NCBI GenBank assembly: GCA_021397845.1
Contig: CM038051.1
Location: 17,952,827 to 18,016,826 of the forward strand
Origin: Areca catechu
Taxonomy: Eukaryota > Streptophyta > Magnoliopsida > Arecales > Arecaceae
DNA: 64,000 nucleotides
Reading direction: 5' to 3'
The notes beneath the pieces were generated by a model. It did not search any database. It was not told the DNA's origin and was given only the letters and a program-made list of their open reading frames with translations. Shown one piece after another: positions 58,616 through 64,000 of this stretch. How positions within the stretch are numbered: position 1 is the stretch's first letter; every line of letters begins with the position of its first letter. The translations under genes and the position numbers were made by a program.

Positions 58616-60001
58616 AAGAGTGCGTCTTTGCAATCTTGCCTTCCATTAAATTCATGGTTTGTAGGAGCAGCGAGTTCCTAGATTTGAATAGTATACCTTC
58701 AAATATTTTAGCTTGAATGATGGTGCAAGTTGGTCTACCTTTTTTTTTTTTTTTTCCCGAAAGGATTCATACTTTTTTGGTGTATTTCAGCTACCAATTG
58801 AAATGGATTGACACCGGTCACGAGAAACCTAGAGCTTAACAAAAAATAGATAAGAAAATTGTAATATAATAAGGCTTTTAGAAAAGCAAAAACCCAAGCC
58901 TACGTACAAACATGAAATCAAGCGCTAATAGACTATTGAATGATTAACTACATGCCAATAAACATAGAACATGAATCTAATGCATGACCAGCTATTTGAA
59001 CAAAGAGGCAAATTAGGTGATGAACTAGGCCCCAGATTGTGGGAGGTTTCTATTAAAATTCATGTCTGGAAGAGCATATAACTTACCTATCCTGGAAAGC
59101 TTTAATCTTGGGACCAATTCTATGGGATAGTTCCGAAAGGAAGACTGATGACTTCAAAATTGAATACTTGCATTTGACGATTTTGATCTGACTTCAATCA
59201 GAGAGCCCCTCTGAATTGAGCTCAAACAAGCAATTATCAAGTCAATCCTTGATTATTTGCAGCCTTGACTGACCGTCAGGGCTCAAGACCTTGATCAAGA
59301 CTTGCTAGGCTGCAGCAGTGATAGGGCTGCAACTTAGGCCAATTGGATTGGCTTAAAAACAAACATTCATCCAACCCTACCTCTATAACTTCCAACCCAG
59401 AACCTAATCCTAACTAACCACACAGGCTCATGTTGAGATTTCTTAACCAACGCAATCTATAAAACAACTTGATCAAGCATTTAACATATTTGATAATCAG
59501 ATACAGTTTAAACCTGTATTCAGCTAGTATTAGAATTGGACGACCAAGATACTGCACCAACAAGTAGCTGGCTTCTCTTCTCCAAGTAATTGTCAAGAAC
59601 TGCACATCTTCATCCTATTCCAAGAAGATAATAGGACACATTTATCAAGCTCGTAAATTAGTAGTTTTACAATAGATTAAACACAAACAACAATTTCTCC
59701 AGCAAAACGGTGTGAAGATTTACTAGTTGAAAGAATAATTACTTGCCAGCTGCAGAACGCATCTGCCAGTGTCATCATGGACCAATGAGGTCAGAACCAC
59801 CAACAAATATTGTTGATCAAAGTACCATAGAGATCAGCCAAATTCCCAAGTAAGCCATGACATCATCTCTGCCAAACTCAATGTTGGCAACAGCTCAGCA
59901 TATGCCTAAATCAGAGTCTTCCAAACAAAATTAAACATTCTCCTCTGCTGTACTAATCAAGCCATCCTTGTTGCATAAGGACTTCTAGGGCTTTATAAGA
60001 A
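58616..60001. other. Intergenic, no gene recognised
   Basis: It could be the flank or precursor of the hairpin at 60002, but no open frame or splice structure is supported. Confidence 0.45.
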
Positions 60002-60201
60002 GAGTACGCTACCAATCACCTGCCAGATGTCTGCTCAATTCACCAGGCTGATGGGGCAGTTAGAGAATGGCGTGATAAATGGGGAGGGGGGCATGGGGGC
60101 AAGTGGTGGCAGTCGGGGACAGATGCTGTTCAACCAGTCAGTGGCTCCCACATTGGCCTGGTGAATGAGAGTCATCTGGCAGGTGATCTTTAGCATATTC
60201 C
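60002..60201 (+). ncRNA. Long imperfect hairpin, candidate small-RNA precursor or foldback MITE
   Basis: ATCACCTGCCAGATG (60015-60029) is exactly complementary to 60173-60187, and ATTCACCAGG (60038-60047) to 60157-60166. A short bulged segment (TCTGCTCA against GAGAGT) lies between them. Pairing also extends outward (about 13 more positions with a 3x3 internal loop) and inward (CTGATGGGG against CCCACATTGG with wobbles), leaving a loop of about 70 nt. Bulges and wobbles within a roughly 200-nt foldback fit a plant MIR precursor, but a small MITE would look alike. No known miRNA family was recognised with confidence. Confidence 0.5.
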
Positions 60202-61904
60202 TTAACAAAAACAGGGGGAAACAATGAATGATCACCAATCTGAATCGAGAAAAAGGTCTCCAAAGTAAATCCATCAAAAAATCATTCTGGTCTTTTAGAA
60301 ACTAAGAATTGCTAATGGCCAACAAACAAATGTGGAAGTGACATAAACGTGCTAGCAATGCAGCCAATGCTGTGCCTGCTAATGCATGATGTCATCCTTT
60401 AACTGTGTTTGCATTTCAACAATATTCTGTCAGCACTTTCAGGTTTCATGCACTGGGATCACTATAGCACTCTGTAGAAATTGGTTCTGATGGAGATACG
60501 ACTTCAATTGTGCTTACAGTGCTGCCATCCTTGATAAACCTAAGTGCAAAATATGAGGCAGCCATTAGTTTCATTCTTGCTAGAGAGATGATTTTCACTT
60601 GTACTTTTGAATAGCCAGTAGATGGGGATAACGTTTATCTTTTGTTAAAATTCTTAAAGCATTGTGACGAAACAGAATGTCTAACAATCTCATATACAAA
60701 TATTAAATTATAAGCTTTCAGAGAACATATTAAAATATATAGAAACAGGAGGTGAAAGTGGTGGCATCTAGGAAACATGGTAACATATCTACCAACAGAA
60801 CCGCTAGAGATTTATGTTCAGATTTTCTAGCACCAAGTTTTCTGAATTTGCACTGAACAAATAAAAGAAACAATGTATGGTTATTAAATCAATATTATCA
60901 TAGGCAAACTCAAATATTCCTTCTTTCATAAGCATTACGCAAAATCATTTAAAAGAATTTTGTTCCCTAGCAGCCTTAGGGATGGAAGAAACAAGTTATT
61001 GTTCCCAACCAATGTCAAAGATGACATACTTGTTGATAGATGGGTTCGGTTTTGCACCATAGCCAATCTAGTGTGTAAAAAAAACTAGTAATTAAGAAGG
61101 AAAATCAGAAATATAAAAGCCAAACACATACCTCCTCCAAAATCTAGAGAAAAAATTAGAAAAGCTAGACTAAAATAGCCTTGCTATCTAGGGGTGTTTG
61201 AGGAGAGCAGAGTTTAGAAACTATGATGTTTCAACATCAAGGAAGGCCAATGCTTCACCATGTTGTAACTCATTCGGATTCTTGATGCACTAGATTTGCT
61301 TCTTGCTGCACCAAACAAAATAATAGAAAGAGTGCAAGAACTGTGCCGACCAACAAGGAATGGAGCTGTAGCTCGAATGATAAAAAAGATGGACTTAACA
61401 TTTCAGAAGGTACTTCAACAAAAACAGAGTAGCATGGGTCCCGATTCTGGGCATTAAGCTTGCAAATCCTGAGATCTCCTAAATTGCAATAGGATATTTT
61501 CAGATGTAAATGTTATTTTCCTGGTTTAAAATGGTACTGCCCTTTTTTCTTATGGATGGTGTTCTCAGCATGTTCTCTTCAAGAAGGGACGAAATCTGGG
61601 GGATACAGCTCTAGGCAAGATCGTTTGGCTTTGTTGGGAAGAAAGGAATGCCCTGAGGAAGGAAAGAAATGTAGCATAGCCAAAAGAATCTCCCTTCTCA
61701 GTTTAAGCAAGCCCATCCAATGGTGGCTAAAGTTGGTCTCAATCAATAGAGGAGAGAAAGATAGTTGTATTTGACTAGACCTTGATCTTCACCCTAGAAA
61801 GAGGAAAGCAAGCACATAGAAGAGTCATCATGCCGCTCATGGGGGCTGTGAAATTCTGTCTTCTAGCCATCAGAGTCTAGCTCCATTGGTCCCATGGTGC
61901 TGGT
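60202..61904. other. Intergenic, no gene recognised
   Basis: No recognised domain on either strand. The frame at 61556-61774 (+) has no recognisable features. Confidence 0.45.
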
Positions 61905-62147
61905 TTAGGCTGCGAAGTTGTTCACTTCCAAAGCAATGAAGTCAGGTTTCAAGATCTCCGGCAGGATGATGTTGTTGGGCTCATGGATGGTGGAAGCCAC
62001 CATGGAGGTGGACTCGACACTGACCATCATCCCCTTGAAGGTGGCTGTGTGGTTGGTGGTAGAGATGTAGGCCTTGACAATGTTGCCCCTGTAAAAGCCA
62101 AATGCATAAGTGGGGCTCCCATGATGGAGGTGGCTAGCATTCAGGTG
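61905..62147 (-). pseudogene. GC3-rich open frame, possible terminal exon or gene fragment, unidentified
   Basis: On the - strand a frame open from 62147 to a TAA at 61905-61907 reads GNIVKAYISTTNHTATFKGM, then TIHEPNNIILPEIL and ends DFIALEVNNFAA. Codon third positions are strongly C/G-biased, unlike the surrounding AT-rich DNA, which suggests real coding origin. A TTTTACAG acceptor at about 62089 would make 62088-61905 a last exon of 60 codons. No upstream exon or Met was found, so it may be a captured or orphaned fragment. The protein family was not recognised. Confidence 0.3.
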
Positions 62148-62441
62148 TTATTGACGAGTGGCGAGTAGAAAGGGAAGGAGGGGGTGTTTACACCACATCT
62201 TGATTATACAAGAAATGCCACTTAGCACATAAAGAGTCACTGGTGTGTAACATTAGTAAAACTGGCTGATGGGAAATGCTAATGGAGGTGGCTAGCATTC
62301 AGGTGTTATTAACGAGTGGCAACTAGAAATGGACGGAGGGGGTGTTTGCACCACATCTTGATTATACAAGAAATGCCACTTAGCACATCAAGAGTCACTG
62401 GTGTGTAACATTAGTAAAACTGGCTGATGGGAAATGTTAGT
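62126..62441. repeat. 158-bp tandem duplication
   Basis: Unit 1 (62126-62283) and unit 2 (62284-62441) start GGAGGTGGCTAGCATTCAGG and are nearly identical, with a few substitutions. Confidence 0.93.
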
Positions 62442-64000
62442 AAAGGTAGGCTAATGGGTCCTGGCCACAGACAGACGTTAAGGCATAAATAGTATAGAAA
62501 AAAATACAGTACCGACTAAGTATAGGCTTAAAAGAACTTAGAAAGGAGTATCAATGCAAGAGAGATTATCTGATAAAACAGGCCAAATAGAGCTATCATC
62601 AAAATGGGAGTTATACAAAGTTGATTTAGTTACAAAGGTTTGGAATTAGTTCACATGTCATCATGCTGCAAGTGAAGATAGGCATTTAATAAAGAGTTGG
62701 AAGGAGATTTCGAATTTGAAATTAAAGCTTATGACTAACAAAAGAAATGGAATAGTGGAGATAACTGATTGGAACATGTGGCCAAGATGGAAATTCATGC
62801 ATCCTCAGGTAGCTAATGACAGAATGTTGATACGAGAGTATAAAGAACATAAAATGTAAAGAAAAAATATCTTTATTTGAAAGATCATAATGAATGAATT
62901 TGTTTTGATATCCAATGTTTTTCATTTCCTCTTCATTATCCTTTATTTTTTAGGAGTATAGGTAGTATTCCAGCAGTCAAAGTCAAGCTCAAGGTATTCG
63001 AACCCCAGCACCTCCTCTTAGTTCTGGTGGTAATTGATAGCATGCCTCTGCTATTCTCCAACCTAGCCTTAACCTTGTTCCCCTCTTCCATCCCATTTTG
63101 ATAAAATGAGGGAAACAAGTTTTTGGCATATTTGGTTTGACCAATTACTCGGAATGCCATCAAAGAAGAGAACTGATGAACAATCTTCTAACATGGCTCA
63201 ATTCGAAAATCGTTTAGAGAACACCGCTTCCATTGAGGAACAATAGGCATGACAAGTAGAGCCGTTGGAACATAGTCCACAAACGTGGCATGCTCAATCT
63301 GCTTGTTATGGCACTTAGCATAGAACAAGCCCACTAAGGGATCGTGGTCATGAAGGCTAGCCTCCCTACATGGGATCATTCCGATGGATGGTAGGACAGC
63401 TTTATAATGTGGTTACATAGTTTAAGTTTCATTTGGATGAAAGTCAAAGCAATCTTTTGGAAGCAGGAACAAGTCAAATTACTACAATTACGAGACCATT
63501 TGTTATCTGACAAGAAACTTCGTCAACTGAGATTGCTAAGCAGGTCGAGAAGTTAGTCACATTTTTGACCAATTAACATCGTTCTCCACATCTTTCCTTA
63601 AGTGCCTCCCTAGTTGTATTGATGTCCAAAAATAGTCCCTAAGCTACTAATAAATTATCATACTATGACCTACAATACAGGGTGTGAAGATCTTGGAAAT
63701 GCTAGATTTCCACAAGCTCATGTTTAATTTCAAACCAACAGCTGAATTTTACCTAGGTGAGCCCTTTGGAACTGAAGGACATATCCAAGACAATGCTGTA
63801 TATACAAATGGAACTAATCAAGCTTTTCAAGTGCCCATCACTATGTTGGCTAGCCCTAGGCCAAACATGGCATCCACAATTGAGCGTGGAACATCATACC
63901 AAAGAATTGAAGGGAGGACTCAAGTGGATGTGGGAATAATAATTCAAGGCCAGGGCACTCCTCTGACTGGTTAATGGAACTTTTGTTGGGCAACCTTTTA
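62442..64000. other. No gene recognised to window end
   Basis: Frames 63188-63379 (-) and 63684-63974 (+) have no recognised domain. The latter follows a possible acceptor (CAATACAG near 63680) and could be an exon of a gene extending past the window, but nothing else supports this. Confidence 0.35.

Noticed and set aside
60002..60024. Assignment of the hairpin to the miR169 family
   Set aside because: Only about 14 of 21 positions agree, with mismatches in the seed; too weak to name.
62985..63012. tRNA T-loop-like GGGGTTCGAATACC on the - strand
   Set aside because: No acceptor stem, D-arm or anticodon arm could be paired around it.

Overview
This is a nuclear plant window, almost certainly monocot. 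It has intron-containing genes of plant-only families, LTR retrotransposons nested in one another, many (CT)n/(TA)n/(A)n tracts and low gene density. A palm-type genome is my best guess from the look of the genes, but that is inference and was not tested. Only two intact protein-coding genes are seen. One is a three-exon group IIc WRKY transcription factor on the + strand (20999-22846). The other is a SAC51/bHLH144-type atypical bHLH gene on the - strand (main ORF 50401-51138). Its 5' leader has two introns and carries a spliced, conserved-peptide upstream ORF (52293-52186 joined to 51464-51426).

Layout: 1-3344 holds no gene. At 3345-19722 a three-copy host tandem repeat is split by a degenerate Tat-lineage Ty3/gypsy element (3569-19536, TSD ATCTC). 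This element has a dual RNase H, an 88-bp tandem array behind pol, and an antisense coiled-coil gene. Its RT is itself interrupted by an internally deleted chromovirus-like element (4790-11901). The WRKY promoter and gene occupy 20280-22850. From 22850 to 31970 there is intergenic DNA with a MITE-like foldback cluster (26285-26880) and a LINE-type RNase H remnant (27560-28390).

From 31978 to 46700 lies a second nest: a pair of about 2-kb LTRs enclosing only about 340 bp, the outer LTR of which is split by a Ty1/copia element (36441-46373, - strand). The copia element carries several stops and frameshifts and clusters of a short palindromic motif. A fragment of endogenous caulimovirid reverse transcriptase follows (47373-47738, -). 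After the bHLH gene and its promoter (to about 53820) comes a heavily decayed Ty3/gypsy chromovirus-like remnant (54113-58615). The last 5 kb has no recognised gene, but holds a long imperfect hairpin (60002-60201), a 158-bp tandem duplication and a GC3-rich open frame of unknown identity.

The two genes are regulatory and unrelated in position. The WRKY promoter has W-boxes and G-boxes. The bHLH gene has the leader layout known for thermospermine-responsive translational control. Everything else is mobile DNA in various states of decay.
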